Assembly (NCBI RefSeq): GCF_014204525.1
Contig: NZ_JACHLP010000001.1
Span: 806,001-870,000 of the forward strand
Length of the DNA: 64,000 nucleotides
Direction of reading: 5' to 3'
Source: Roseateles oligotrophus
GTDB taxonomy: Bacteria > Pseudomonadota > Gammaproteobacteria > Burkholderiales > Burkholderiaceae_C
In this document: positions 1-9,730 of the stretch, piece by piece
How positions within the stretch are numbered: position 1 is the first letter of the stretch
Layout of the letters: every line of letters begins with the position of its first letter
The notes under the pieces: generated by a model
The model's database searches: none
Told to the model about the DNA's origin: nothing
What the model saw: the letters and a program-made list of their open reading frames with translations, nothing else
Translations under genes and position numbers: made by a program

Positions 1-1
1 T

Positions 2-3000
2 GATGTCGTCACCGATCTGTTCAAGGACGAGGCCGTCACGCTGGCCACGGCCGCCATAACGAAAAAAGTCGACGGTCAGGTGGATGCCGGCGTCTACGCG
101 CTCAAAGCCTTTGCCCAGGCCCTGCCCACCACGCTCAAAGGCAGCGGCGCCAAGCTGGCCCAAGTGCCACCGGCGGCCGACGGCCAGCCCCTGCTGGTGC
201 TGGTCCATGGCACTTTTGTCGACACCGTCAGCACCTTTGGCAAGCTCTGGCTGCAGCATCCGGACAAGGTCCGCGATCTCTTCGGCCGTTATGGCGACAA
301 GGTCTACGCCCTGGACCACCCGACCATGGGTGTCAGCCCCATCGCCAATGCCCTGACCCTGGTCCAGGCCCTGCCGGCCGGCGCCCGCCTGCATCTGCTG
401 ACGCATTCGCGCGGCGGCCTGGTGGCCGAAATCCTGGCCCGCGCCTGCGGCGGCGGCAAGCTCACGGCGGCCGAGCTGGCACTGTTTGCCGACGAAAAAT
501 ATGCAGAACATCGCAAGGACCTGGCGGCCCTGGTGCAGCAGGCCCAGGCCAAGGGCCTGAAGCTGGAGCGGGTCGTTCGGGTGGCCTGCCCGGCGCGCGG
601 CACCACGCTGGCCTCGGGCCGGCTGGACGCCTATCTATCGGTGCTGCAATGGGGCTTGCAACTGGCCCAGGTGCCGGTGGCGCCGGCTCTGCTTGATTTT
701 TTGCACGAGGTGGCACGGCGCCGCGCCGACCCGACCGAGCTGCCCGGCATCGAGGCCATGATGCCCGCGAGCGCCGTGGTGGCCTGGCTCAACCGGGGTG
801 AGGTTTCGTTGCCCGGCGAGCTGCGGGTGGTGGCGGGCGATCTGGAAGGCGACTCCGTCGGCTCCTGGGTCAAGACCCTGCTGGCCGATGCCTTCTACTG
901 GGGTGATAACGATTTAGTCGTGCAGACCCGTTCCATGTATGGCGGCGCACCGCGCCAGGGCGAGCCGAGCGGCAGCGCCGCGCCCAGCGCCCAGTTCATG
1001 CTGGATCGCGGCGGCAAGGTTACCCACTTCAACTACTTCAGCAATCCCAGCACGGTAGACGCCATCGCCGGCGCCCTGCTGAGCGGCGAGCCGGCCGGCT
1101 TTGCCGCCATCGGCCCGCTGTCCTGGGCCGGCAAGGACGCCAGCGGCAGCCGCAGCGCCCGCGCCGTGGCGCGCTCGCGCGGCCTGTTCTGGGGCTCGGA
1201 TGACAAGCCCGCCGCCCAGAGCGCGGAAGAACTCGCCCTGGCCGCGGCCCAGGCGGCCAAACGGCCGGCCGTGTTTGTGCTGCCCGGCATCCTGGGCTCC
1301 AACCTCAAGCTGGACGGCAAGCGGGTCTGGCTGGGCTTTGGCTTCGTCAACGGCTTGATGAAGCTGCGCTGGGACCCGGCCACGGCCGAGCGTGTGCAGC
1401 CCGACGGCCCGATTGGCAGCAGCTACGACGATTTGATCGAACGCCTGGCCGACAGCCATGAGGTCATCCCCTTCGCCTACGACTGGCGCCGCCCCATCGA
1501 GGACGAGGCCCGGCGGCTTGCGCTGGAGGTGGACAAGGCCATCGCCGCCCGCCGCGCCAGCGGCCAGCCGGTGCGCATCATTGCCCACTCCATGGGCGGC
1601 CTGGTGGCGCGCACCCTGCAGCTGGAGGCGCCCGAGACCTGGCGCCGCCTGATGGCCCATGCCGATGCCCGCCTGCTGATGCTGGGCACGCCCAACGGCG
1701 GCTCCTGGGCGCCGATGCAAACCCTCTCCGGCGACGACACTTTTGGCAATGCCCTGGTGGCCTTTGGCTCGTTGTTCGACAACGGCGGCGCGCGCAAGAT
1801 GATGGCTGGCATGCCCGGCTTCATCCAGCTGCAGGCCGGCCTGCTGGATCCGGCCCAGGGCCTGGACCGGGCCGAGACCTGGCAGAAGCTGGCCGAGCAA
1901 GACATCGACACCCTGCGCCAGAACAGCTACTGGCACACGCTGGACTCGCAAATCACCATTTACGAATGGGGCGCACCGCCGCAAGCCGTGCTGGATCAGG
2001 CGGTGAGCCTGCGACGCCGTCTGGATGCGCAGTTAACGCAGCTGGGCACGGACAAGCAGAAGATGCTGCTGGTGGTCGGCCATGCCGACTTCACTCCGGC
2101 CGGCATCCAGATGGACTCGCTCAACGGCCTGGAATACCTGAACACGCCCGACGATGGCGACGGCCGCGTCACCCAGGCCAGCAGCACCCAGCTGGGCCTG
2201 CGCAGCTGGAAGCTGGACGCCGAGCACGGCAAGCTGCCCGATGTGGCCGAGGCCTTTGCCGCCTACGTAGAGCTGCTGAACAGCGGCGATACCCGCTTGC
2301 TGGACCGCCTGGAGCCGAACACCCGCGGCGCCGCCGGCAAGGCGGCCGACCGCAGGCTGGCGCGCAGCCGCCCCTCGCGCGGCCTGCTGTCCTCGCTGCC
2401 GCCCAGCAGGGAGGCCGATGTCTTGGCCAGCGCCGGGGCCACCAGGCGGGGCCAGGGCAAGCCGCGCGGCAATGGCTCGCAAGCCCTGCAGGTGCAGGTG
2501 CTGAATGCCGATCTGCGCTTTGTGCAGCAGCCCCTGCTGGTGGGCCATTACCGGGCGCTCAGCCTGACCGGCGCCGAGGCCGTCATCGACGCCCTGGTCC
2601 AGCAAGCCATGAGCCGCGCCCTGGCCGCCGGGCTCTACCCGGACGCACCGGGTTCGCACCAGATCTTCGGCAATGCGCGCGACAACCCCGACAACCCCTT
2701 CGAGATGGCCCGCCCCCAGGCCGCCATCGTGGTGGGCCTGGGCGAGGAGGGCAAGCTGCGCAGCAGCGAGCTCTCCTTCACCGTGCGCCAGGCCGTGCTG
2801 GCCTATGCGCAGCGCCTGTCGGAGCAGGGCGGCGCCAGCCAGCCGCCGGACTTTGAAATGGCCGCCACGCTGATCGGCAGCGGCGGCAGCGGCATCAATG
2901 CCGGCAGCGCCGCCCGCGCCATCGCCCAGGGCGCGCTGGAGGCCAAGCAGAAACTGCAGGCCTGCGGCTGGCCCCAGCTGCGCCTGCTGACCCTGGTGGA

Positions 3001-5221
3001 ATTGTTCCTGGACCGCGCCGGCGATGCCTGGCGGGCCCTGCAATTGCAGGAGCTGGCCGCGCCCGAACGCCTGCGCCTGCTGGGCAAGATCCAGAGCGGG
3101 CCCGGTGCGATGCGGCGCATGCTGGAGTCCAGCTACCGCGGCGCCAGCTACGACTTCATCAGCGCCCTGTCCCTGCCCGGCCAGGACCCGGCCCACCCGC
3201 TGATCAACTACACCCTGGACACCAAGCGCGCCCGCACCGAGATCCGCGCCCAACATGCCCAGGGCAGCCTGCTGCGCGAGCTGGTCGAGAAAGCCTCCAA
3301 CGTCGCCAACGCCGACCCCATGATTGGCCGCACCCTGTTCAATCTGCTGGTGCCGGTGGAGATGGAACCCTTTCTGGGCGGCAGCAGCGAGATGGTGATC
3401 GAGCTGGAAGCCGCCACGGCCGGCATCCCCTGGGAGCTGCTGAACACCAACCCCGACCCCGGCGTGGCCGACCAACGCCCCTGGGCCATACGCAGCAAGC
3501 TGATCCGCAAGCTGCAGCTGAAGGACTTCCGCAGCGAGCTGCGCGACGCCAGCCCCGACGACCATGTGCTGGTGATCGGCGAGCCGCTCTGCGACCCCAC
3601 GCAATACCCCCGCCTGGATGGCGCACGGCGCGAGGCCCTGGCCGTGGCCGCCCAGCTGGGTTCGGCCTTGGGCGGGGTGGACGGCAATGGCGAGGGCAAG
3701 GTGCGCCAGCTGGTGGAGCAGAACGATGCGCAGTCCATCATCAACGCCTTGTTCGAGCGCAGCTACCGCGCCGTCCACATTGCCGGCCATGGGGCGCCGG
3801 GCGCCAAGGGCGGGGTGGTGCTGTCGGGCAGCAACACCTTCCTCGGCGCCGACGAGGTGCGCGCCATGCGCGTCGTGCCCGAGCTGGTCTTCCTCAACTG
3901 CTGCCATCTGGCCGGGCGCGAGGCCGCCACCGTCTTGGACAGCCGCGGTGGCAGCCTGCCCGCCTACGACCGCGCCGGCTTCGCCGCCAATATCGCCGAG
4001 GAGCTGATCCGCGTCGGCGTGCGCTGCGTGGTGGCCGCCGGCTGGGCGGTGGAGGACGATGCCGCCGAGCAGTTCGCCACCCGCTTCTATGCCGCCTTGC
4101 TGGGCGGCGCCCGCTTCATCGAGGCCGTGGGCCAGGCCCGCGAGGCCGCCTGGCAGGCCAATCCACAGGGCAATACCTGGGCCGCCTACCAATGCTATGG
4201 CGACCCCGAATGGCGCTGGCAACGCGAGGGCGGCGATGCGCAAAGGCCGGCCCTCAATCTGGGCGACGAGTTCGCCGGCATCGCCTCGCCGGTGTCCCTG
4301 ACCCTGGCGCTGGAGAAGATTGCCGTCGAGGCCCAGTACAGCAGGAATAAGGCCGGCAGCGCCCAGCTGGACAAGCTGCGCTATCTGGACGCCCAGTTCA
4401 AGGCCTTGTGGGGCGGCATGGGCGCGGTGGCCGAGGCCTTTGCCCTGGCCTACGCGGCCCTGGGCGAAAGAGCCGGCGCGATCGCCTGGTACCGCAGCGC
4501 CGTCAATGCCGAGGACGCCAGCGCCTCGCTGAAGGCGGCCGAGCAATTGGGCAATCTGCTGGTGCGCCAGGGCGAAAAGGCCGGCGACCTGGCGGCGCTG
4601 CAGGAGGGCACGGCCTTGCTGGAGCGCGTGCTCGCCGTGCAGCCCACGGCGGAGCGCCACAATCTGCTGGGCTCGGCCTGCAAGCTGCAGGCCATGGCCG
4701 GGCAAGGCCCGCAGGCGGCGGCGTTTCTGCAGCGCTCCCTGCAGCATTACCAGGAGGCCGAGCGCATCTGCCTGGCCCAGGCCGACCCCAAGCGCTACTA
4801 CCCCGCGATGAACGCGATGGGCCTGAGCCTGCGTCTGGCCTTCCAGAACCCCAAGCTGCAAAGCCTGCAAGGCCTGATCGCGCCGGCGCGCATCCAGGAC
4901 GCCCGCGAGGCATTGAACCAGGACAATCAGAGCAAGCCGGACTTCTGGAATGTGGTCGGCCAGATCGAGCTGAATCTGCTGGAAGCCTTGTCGCAAGGCC
5001 GTCTGGCCGATGTGGCCGAGGCCTGCCTGGCCAGCTTCAGCCAGCTCAAGCAGCGGGTGCCGGCCGCCACCCAGTGGGACTCGGTGGCCAAGCAGGCCCG
5101 CTTCACCCTGCAGCCCTATCTGGGCTGCAAGCTGGGCGGAGCCGCGCAGCAAAAGGCCGAGCATGGCGCGGCCCGGCGCATCCTCGACGGGCTGGCGGCG
5201 CTGGCCAAGCCCGGCACCTGA
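2..5221 (+). CDS. CHAT-domain protein with two alpha/beta-hydrolase modules (5' truncated by window edge)
   Basis: The reading frame is open to the window edge with coding-like composition, so the true start lies upstream; the GTG at 80 is only the first in-window start and is used here for residue numbering. The first module has a lipase-like LVLVHGT strand and a THSRGG nucleophile elbow (Ser110). A second module resembles lecithin:cholesterol acyltransferase/phospholipase folds: VLPGILGS near 398, AHSMGG with Ser504, then LGTPNGG. After a less recognisable middle region comes a CHAT (caspase-HetF-associated) domain with the expected His (AGHG, His1237) and Cys (LNCC, Cys1275) dyad. The last 250 residues or so are Ala/Leu-rich and helical, TPR-like. 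No signal peptide can be judged. The gene converges on the next one with a 6-bp gap. CHAT domains are cysteine proteases, often paired with TPRs and in some cases immune effectors; a regulated lipase/protease role here is inference. Confidence 0.85.
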   Translation, partial: DVVTDLFKDEAVTLATAAITKKVDGQVDAGVYALKAFAQALPTTLKGSGAKLAQVPPAADGQPLLVLVHGTFVDTVSTFGKLWLQHPDKVRDLFGRYGDKVYALDHPTMGVSPIANALTLVQALPAGARLHLLTHSRGGLVAEILARACGGGKLTAAELALFADEKYAEHRKDLAALVQQAQAKGLKLERVVRVACPARGTTLASGRLDAYLSVLQWGLQLAQVPVAPALLDFLHEVARRRADPTELPGIEAMMPASAVVAWLNRGEVSLPGELRVVAGDLEGDSVGSWVKTLLADAFYWGDNDLVVQTRSMYGGAPRQGEPSGSAAPSAQFMLDRGGKVTHFNYFSNPSTVDAIAGALLSGEPAGFAAIGPLSWAGKDASGSRSARAVARSRGLFWGSDDKPAAQSAEELALAAAQAAKRPAVFVLPGILGSNLKLDGKRVWLGFGFVNGLMKLRWDPATAERVQPDGPIGSSYDDLIERLADSHEVIPFAYDWRRPIEDEARRLALEVDKAIAARRASGQPVRIIAHSMGGLVARTLQLEAPETWRRLMAHADARLLMLGTPNGGSWAPMQTLSGDDTFGNALVAFGSLFDNGGARKMMAGMPGFIQLQAGLLDPAQGLDRAETWQKLAEQDIDTLRQNSYWHTLDSQITIYEWGAPPQAVLDQAVSLRRRLDAQLTQLGTDKQKMLLVVGHADFTPAGIQMDSLNGLEYLNTPDDGDGRVTQASSTQLGLRSWKLDAEHGKLPDVAEAFAAYVELLNSGDTRLLDRLEPNTRGAAGKAADRRLARSRPSRGLLSSLPPSREADVLASAGATRRGQGKPRGNGSQALQVQVLNADLRFVQQPLLVGHYRALSLTGAEAVIDALVQQAMSRALAAGLYPDAPGSHQIFGNARDNPDNPFEMARPQAAIVVGLGEEGKLRSSELSFTVRQAVLAYAQRLSEQGGASQPPDFEMAATLIGSGGSGINAGSAARAIAQGALEAKQKLQACGWPQLRLLTLVELFLDRAGDAWRALQLQELAAPERLRLLGKIQSGPGAMRRMLESSYRGASYDFISALSLPGQDPAHPLINYTLDTKRARTEIRAQHAQGSLLRELVEKASNVANADPMIGRTLFNLLVPVEMEPFLGGSSEMVIELEAATAGIPWELLNTNPDPGVADQRPWAIRSKLIRKLQLKDFRSELRDASPDDHVLVIGEPLCDPTQYPRLDGARREALAVAAQLGSALGGVDGNGEGKVRQLVEQNDAQSIINALFERSYRAVHIAGHGAPGAKGGVVLSGSNTFLGADEVRAMRVVPELVFLNCCHLAGREAATVLDSRGGSLPAYDRAGFAANIAEELIRVGVRCVVAAGWAVEDDAAEQFATRFYAALLGGARFIEAVGQAREAAWQANPQGNTWAAYQCYGDPEWRWQREGGDAQRPALNLGDEFAGIASPVSLTLALEKIAVEAQYSRNKAGSAQLDKLRYLDAQFKALWGGMGAVAEAFALAYAALGERAGAIAWYRSAVNAEDASASLKAAEQLGNLLVRQGEKAGDLAALQEGTALLERVLAVQPTAERHNLLGSACKLQAMAGQGPQAAAFLQRSLQHYQEAERICLAQADPKRYYPAMNAMGLSLRLAFQNPKLQSLQGLIAPARIQDAREALNQDNQSKPDFWNVVGQIELNLLEALSQGRLADVAEACLASFSQLKQRVPAATQWDSVAKQARFTLQPYLGCKLGGAAQQKAEHGAARRILDGLAALAKPGT

Positions 5222-5227
5222 GCGAGC

Positions 5228-7138
5228 TCAGGGCCTGGGCCTGGCTTCAGCGGCGCTGGCCGTGGGCAGCACGCTCATGAACAGGCCGCTGACATCGCGG
5301 CTCAGGCCAATCATGGTCAGGGCCACCTGCTGCTGCAGCGGCGGCTTCCAGCGCAGCTGCTCGCGCGGGAAGTCGCGCAGCAGATCGCTCATATAGCTGC
5401 TCAGCAGATCGGCCACCGTGTCCTCGGGGTACAGGCTCAGGTCGACAAACAGCAGAGGCGTGCTGGAGCGCGCCTCCGAGAGGCGCAGCGGCAGCGTGAT
5501 CAGGAAGGGCCCGGTGCCGCCCTTGGGGCCCAGGCGTTTTTTCATCTCGGGCCGGGTCAGCAGGCCCGATTGGGCACGAAACAGGATCTGCTTGCCGAGA
5601 TCGTCCGCATAGCTGCTGGCCGAGCCGGGCAGGCAGAACAGATGCACTTGCCGGGCCTCGCTGGCCGCCACCGTGGAGGCCTCGCGCTCACGCTGCAGCA
5701 CGGCCAGGACCTTGGCATAACGGCGTGCCACATCGGGCTTGGCCAGATCGCTGCCGCTGTGCAAGAGCAGATAGCTGTAGGCGCCAAAACCGGGCAGCTC
5801 GGCCCCCAGCTCCTTGAAGAATTGATAGGCGTGGTCGGCCAGATTCGGCGCGGCCAAGGCCGCCGTCGGCCCGGGCGGGGGCGCGACCGGCACCGGCGGT
5901 GGTGGTGGCGGCGGTGCGGCCTTGGCCAGGCCTCCACCCGGCAGCTGGCCATGCTGTTCCAGATAGGCTTCGGCCCAGGCCTGCTGGGCCCGCGCCCCGG
6001 CCTCGCGCAAGGCGGCCTGCAAAGGCGGCAAAGACAGGCGCGCCTGGGCGGCCGTGGCCGCGGCCTGCTGCTGGGCCGCCGGCAGCTTGTCGGCCAGCAA
6101 CTGCAGCTGGGCGGCCAGGCCTTGCTGGGTTTGCAGCAAACGCTCCAGCAGCGCTGCCGGGCTTTGTGCGCCGGTTTGCAGGCTCCGCAAGCCCTGATTC
6201 AAGTCCTGCTGGGCGCGCTGGCTGCGCTCGCCCAAGGCCTGCGCCTCGGCCTCACCGGCCACCGTCTTGTCCGCCTGACTGGCATAGGCCAGGGCGTCTT
6301 GCAGGCGCGGCAAAAGAGCCTGCAGCGGGGCCAGGCCCTGCGCCTGCCGGTTCAGCTCGGCCAGGGCCGACCAGTCCGCCGGCTGCAGGCCCAGGCTTTC
6401 GGACGGCACCTGGCCGGCCAAGGCCTGGCGCAAATCCTCCAGGCCGCGGCCCTGGGGCCAGGCGGCTGGCCGGGCCTGGTAGCCCGGCAAGGTCTTGGCC
6501 AGGGGCTGGTCCAGCAAGTCCTGGGTCTCGGCCCGCAGGCCTTGCGTCGATTCGGTCAGCGCCAGAGCGCGCTCGCGCAGGCGCCGGCTGCTGCCGGACA
6601 AGTCCTGCACATCGCCATCGCCCTGCGCCAGCTGGCTGCGGCACTGGCTCAGGGCCGCCAGCCAATCCTTGCGCGCCAGGCTCAGGGCTTGCTCGGCCGC
6701 CTGTCTCTGGTCAAAGGCCTGGTCGGCACTGCGACCGGCCTGGGCCAGCTCGCCCGGCCGCGCGGCGGCCACCGCCTGCACCGCCGCATAACTGGCCTGC
6801 AAAGCGGCTTGCCAGGCTTGCACGCCGGCGCTCAGGCGCTGCTGGGCCTGGGGCAAGGCCTGCACGCAGGGCGAGTCTTGCTGCTGGGCCAGCAGGCGGC
6901 TGCGCAGCGCCTGGGCGCGCTGGAGCAGGGCCGCGGGCTGCTCGACCAGGCCCTGGCTGCCGCCCTCCAGAGCTTGCGCGCCGGCCTGCGCCTGCTCGGC
7001 GCGGCGCTCCAAGGCGCGCAGCTGCTGCAGGCTTTGATAGCGGCTCTCCAGCTGCTGCTCGCTCGGCTTGGCCTGGGCCGGCGGAGCAAGCAGGGCCGCC
7101 AGCAGGCCCAGGCCACAGGCCAGACGCGCGGCGCTCAT
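5228..7138 (-). CDS. exported coiled-coil protein of unknown function
   Basis: This 636-residue protein starts at ATG 7138 with a clear Sec signal (LGLLAALLAPPAQA). The long body from about 25 to 400 is rich in Gln, Ala, Leu and Arg and should form extended coiled coils. A Pro-rich linker (APPPPPPPV) follows, then a compact C-terminal region of about 200 residues containing GAYSYLLLHSGSDLAKP, HLFCLPGS and LLFVDLSLYP. That C-terminal region looks like a globular domain I cannot assign. The frame stays open upstream to 8851, but that part is antisense to the phosphoesterase gene and is not coding. The gene is convergent with the CHAT-protein gene; whether they are functionally linked is unknown. 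It acts in the periplasm or at the envelope if the signal is real. Confidence 0.8.
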   Translation of the reverse strand: MSAARLACGLGLLAALLAPPAQAKPSEQQLESRYQSLQQLRALERRAEQAQAGAQALEGGSQGLVEQPAALLQRAQALRSRLLAQQQDSPCVQALPQAQQRLSAGVQAWQAALQASYAAVQAVAAARPGELAQAGRSADQAFDQRQAAEQALSLARKDWLAALSQCRSQLAQGDGDVQDLSGSSRRLRERALALTESTQGLRAETQDLLDQPLAKTLPGYQARPAAWPQGRGLEDLRQALAGQVPSESLGLQPADWSALAELNRQAQGLAPLQALLPRLQDALAYASQADKTVAGEAEAQALGERSQRAQQDLNQGLRSLQTGAQSPAALLERLLQTQQGLAAQLQLLADKLPAAQQQAAATAAQARLSLPPLQAALREAGARAQQAWAEAYLEQHGQLPGGGLAKAAPPPPPPPVPVAPPPGPTAALAAPNLADHAYQFFKELGAELPGFGAYSYLLLHSGSDLAKPDVARRYAKVLAVLQREREASTVAASEARQVHLFCLPGSASSYADDLGKQILFRAQSGLLTRPEMKKRLGPKGGTGPFLITLPLRLSEARSSTPLLFVDLSLYPEDTVADLLSSYMSDLLRDFPREQLRWKPPLQQQVALTMIGLSRDVSGLFMSVLPTASAAEARPRP

Positions 7139-7154
7139 GAGAAACAAAACTCCG

Positions 7155-7244
7155 AAATGCAACCACAGAGACACAGAGACACTGAGAAATGCAACTTGTA
7201 GACCCGATTCAACTCTGTGCCTCCGTGACTCTGTGGTTGCATTT
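7155..7244. repeat. palindromic CACAGAG-type intergenic element, copy 1
   Basis: Two 32-bp arms (7155-7186 and 7213-7244) form a near-perfect inverted repeat. The outer 16 bp pair perfectly and the inner 16 bp match at 12 positions, around a 26-nt loop. A further GAGAAAC/GTTTCTC pair lies outside at 7139-7145 and 7254-7260. The core ACCACAGAGACACAGAG recurs in the element between hutU and hutH. It fills the divergent gap between the coiled-coil gene and the phosphoesterase gene. No open reading frame is associated. Confidence 0.85.
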
Positions 7245-7411
7245 GAATTCCATGTTTCTCCACGAACGCCGGGCGCCGCCAGGGGCTTGGGATGCTCACT
7301 ATGTTTGGGATCGGTGGCATAACACCACGGCTGGGCGGCAGGGTACTCGGGCCGGTCACAGCCCAAGCGCAAAATAGCTCGATATTGCTGCAGCAACAAG
7401 ACACGCAAACC

Positions 7412-9730
7412 ATGCCCGCCTCCTTTCCCTTCTTTCCCCTCTTTCGCCGCGGCGCCGCCCCGCTCTGCTCGGCCGCCGTTCTGCTGGCCCTGGGCGCCTG
7501 CAGCAGCCTGGGCCCGGTCTTGCAGCCCCGCGCCGGCCTGCTGAACCATGCCGAGGGCCCGGGCGCCCGCGTCTGCCTGGACCTGAACGACAACGCCCGC
7601 TGCGACAGCGACGAGCCCGCCACGCAGGCCGGGCCCGAGGGCCGATTCACGCTGGCCAGCGACGGCCGCCATGCCTGGCTGGCGGAAATCGCTGCGGCCC
7701 AGGCCGATGCCGAGCAGCCCCGCCTGCGCCTGCGCGCCCTGCCGGGCCAGGGCGATGAGGCGCTGCAGCTGTCCTGGCTCAGCACCGTGCTGGCCGCCCA
7801 GGCCGAGGCCGGCCTGACGCGGGAGCCAGCCCTGGCCAGCCTGGCCGCCCGGGCCGGCGTGAGCGTGGCCGAGCTGCTCGAACCCGGCACGGCCGATGCC
7901 CTCGGCCAGGACTTGATCCGCCGCTTCGCTCTCGACCAGGAGGCCTTGCTCGAAGCCACGCTGGCAGCCTGGCCGCAAGCGCCCATGACCGCCCTGCGCC
8001 TGGCCAGCCCAAGGCTGGAGGCGCCGGGCCGCCTCTACGTCTGGAGCCAGTTCAGCGACAGCAGCCAGGCGCCCTTCTCCACCGCGCATTTCAGCGGCGT
8101 GAGCTCGGGCGGCCAGGCCGGCAGCCTGGCCAACGAGCTGCCCATCTCGCCCGCCGGCGCCAAGGTGGCGGCGGCCACGACTGCCGATCTGGCCGCCCGC
8201 TACCAGCTCAGCGAGCCCACGCTGGGCCAAGGCCGCCAGGTGGCTCGCAGCATCAGCGCTGGCAGCGACTGCCCGGCCCTGCTGGTGGACGGCCGGCTGC
8301 AGGCCATGCAGGTGCGCGCGCCGGCGGTGCGCGGCCTGGCCAGCAATGCGGCCTCGCAGACCGGCGACCGGCTCAAGCCCATCCCGGCCGACTTCGAGGT
8401 GCTGACCTGCGAGGCCTTGCTGCCCGAGCAGGCCCAGGTGGTGGCCATCAACGGCCAGCGCCTCAAGCTGCTGCAGCCCGCCGCCCTGCTCAAGCGGGTG
8501 GTGGTGGTGGGCGATACCGGCTGCCGGGTGCAAGGCCCCAGCGCCATCGGCCAGGGCAAGCCGGGCGCGCCCCTGCAGGACTGCAGCGACGAGTCCGACT
8601 GGCCCTGGCGCAAGATCGCCCGGGCGGCGGCCAGCTTCAACCCCGACCTGATCATCCACAACGGCGACATCCACTACCGCGAGGGCACGCCCAAGGGCAC
8701 CGAGCCCGGCCAAAGCCTGCCCAACGAGGCCCGCTACGCAAAGTATCTGCAGACCATCACCTATGGCTGGAAGGCCTGGGATGCCGATTTCTTCCACCCG
8801 GCCGGCCCCTTGCTGGCGGCCGCGCCCTGGGCCATCACCCGTGGCAATCACGAGTTATGCGACCGCGCGGCGGCGGGCTGGTACCGCTTTCTGGACTATC
8901 GCCAGTTCCCCGCCAGCCAGGCCCCGTACAGCCCCGACTACCAGGCCGAGAGCTGCAGCAATTACACCGACCCGCTGGCCGTGCGCCTGGGTGATCTGCA
9001 GCTGATCCTGATGGATGTGGGCGGCCTGGCCGACAGCCCGGCCAAGGGCCGCAACCAGGGCTGGACGAATGGCGACCATGTGCGCACCGCCCGCCAGCTG
9101 AGCCAGCTCAGCCGCCTGCCCGAGACCCGGTCGGCCAAGATCTCCTGGCTGGTCACGCACAAGCCCCTGTTCGCCTTCTACTCGGGCGGCAAGCAAGCCA
9201 GCAGCAGCACCTGGCAGTTCCAGAAAGCCATCCAGCCCGGAGTCGAGAGCTTTGCCGCCGGCAACGGCCTGCTGCCGGCCAATCTGCAGATGGTGCATTC
9301 GGGCCATATCCATGGCTGGCAGATGATCAGCCACCCCGAAGACACCGGCTTGCCAACGCAATACCTGATCGGCATGTCGGGCCAGGCCCTGGAGGGCCTG
9401 ATCCAGAGCCGGCACAGCGCCCAGCCCTACCAGGCCCTGGCGCCGCAGCACCAGGCCTACGACATCCCGGCCGAGGACAAGCGCTGGCCCTGGGAGATTG
9501 CCCCCTGGTCCTTCCGCCTGCCCGATGGCCGCATGGCCAGACCCGATGCCTTCAGCACCAGCCCCATCGTGGCCGCCGGCACCGAGCAGGCGCATACCGA
9601 GGAGTTCGGCTTTGCGGTGTTCGACCGGGTGGCCGGCACGAGCAACTGGACGGCCCGCCTCTACGACCCCGAGCGCCGCCTGCTGCGTACCTGCGTCACC
9701 GAGGGCAAGCGCAGCCGCTGCACAGATTAG
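7412..9730 (+). CDS. lipoprotein calcineurin-like metallophosphoesterase
   Basis: This 772-residue protein starts at ATG 7412. It begins with a lipoprotein signal (lipobox LGAC, Cys30), so it is probably membrane-anchored on the periplasmic side. A short segment follows (LDLNDNARCDSDEP then GRFTL) resembling SdrD-B-like/carboxypeptidase-regulatory beta modules. The C-terminal half holds the metal-binding motifs of calcineurin-like phosphoesterases: VVGDTGC, HNGDIHY, TRGNHE, LVTHKP and SGHIHGW, giving the usual Asp/Asn/His ligands for a dimetal centre. The substrate cannot be told. An upstream in-frame extension to 7292 would bury the signal peptide, so it is rejected. The stop overlaps the stop of the convergent kinase gene by 4 nt. 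Confidence 0.88.
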   Translation: MPASFPFFPLFRRGAAPLCSAAVLLALGACSSLGPVLQPRAGLLNHAEGPGARVCLDLNDNARCDSDEPATQAGPEGRFTLASDGRHAWLAEIAAAQADAEQPRLRLRALPGQGDEALQLSWLSTVLAAQAEAGLTREPALASLAARAGVSVAELLEPGTADALGQDLIRRFALDQEALLEATLAAWPQAPMTALRLASPRLEAPGRLYVWSQFSDSSQAPFSTAHFSGVSSGGQAGSLANELPISPAGAKVAAATTADLAARYQLSEPTLGQGRQVARSISAGSDCPALLVDGRLQAMQVRAPAVRGLASNAASQTGDRLKPIPADFEVLTCEALLPEQAQVVAINGQRLKLLQPAALLKRVVVVGDTGCRVQGPSAIGQGKPGAPLQDCSDESDWPWRKIARAAASFNPDLIIHNGDIHYREGTPKGTEPGQSLPNEARYAKYLQTITYGWKAWDADFFHPAGPLLAAAPWAITRGNHELCDRAAAGWYRFLDYRQFPASQAPYSPDYQAESCSNYTDPLAVRLGDLQLILMDVGGLADSPAKGRNQGWTNGDHVRTARQLSQLSRLPETRSAKISWLVTHKPLFAFYSGGKQASSSTWQFQKAIQPGVESFAAGNGLLPANLQMVHSGHIHGWQMISHPEDTGLPTQYLIGMSGQALEGLIQSRHSAQPYQALAPQHQAYDIPAEDKRWPWEIAPWSFRLPDGRMARPDAFSTSPIVAAGTEQAHTEEFGFAVFDRVAGTSNWTARLYDPERRLLRTCVTEGKRSRCTD

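Noticed and set aside
2033-5164. 1043-codon open frame antisense to the CHAT gene
   Set aside because: It is a GC-bias shadow: no recognisable domains, repetitive Gln/Leu/Gly/Ala composition, and it is fully covered by a convincing coding sequence on the other strand.
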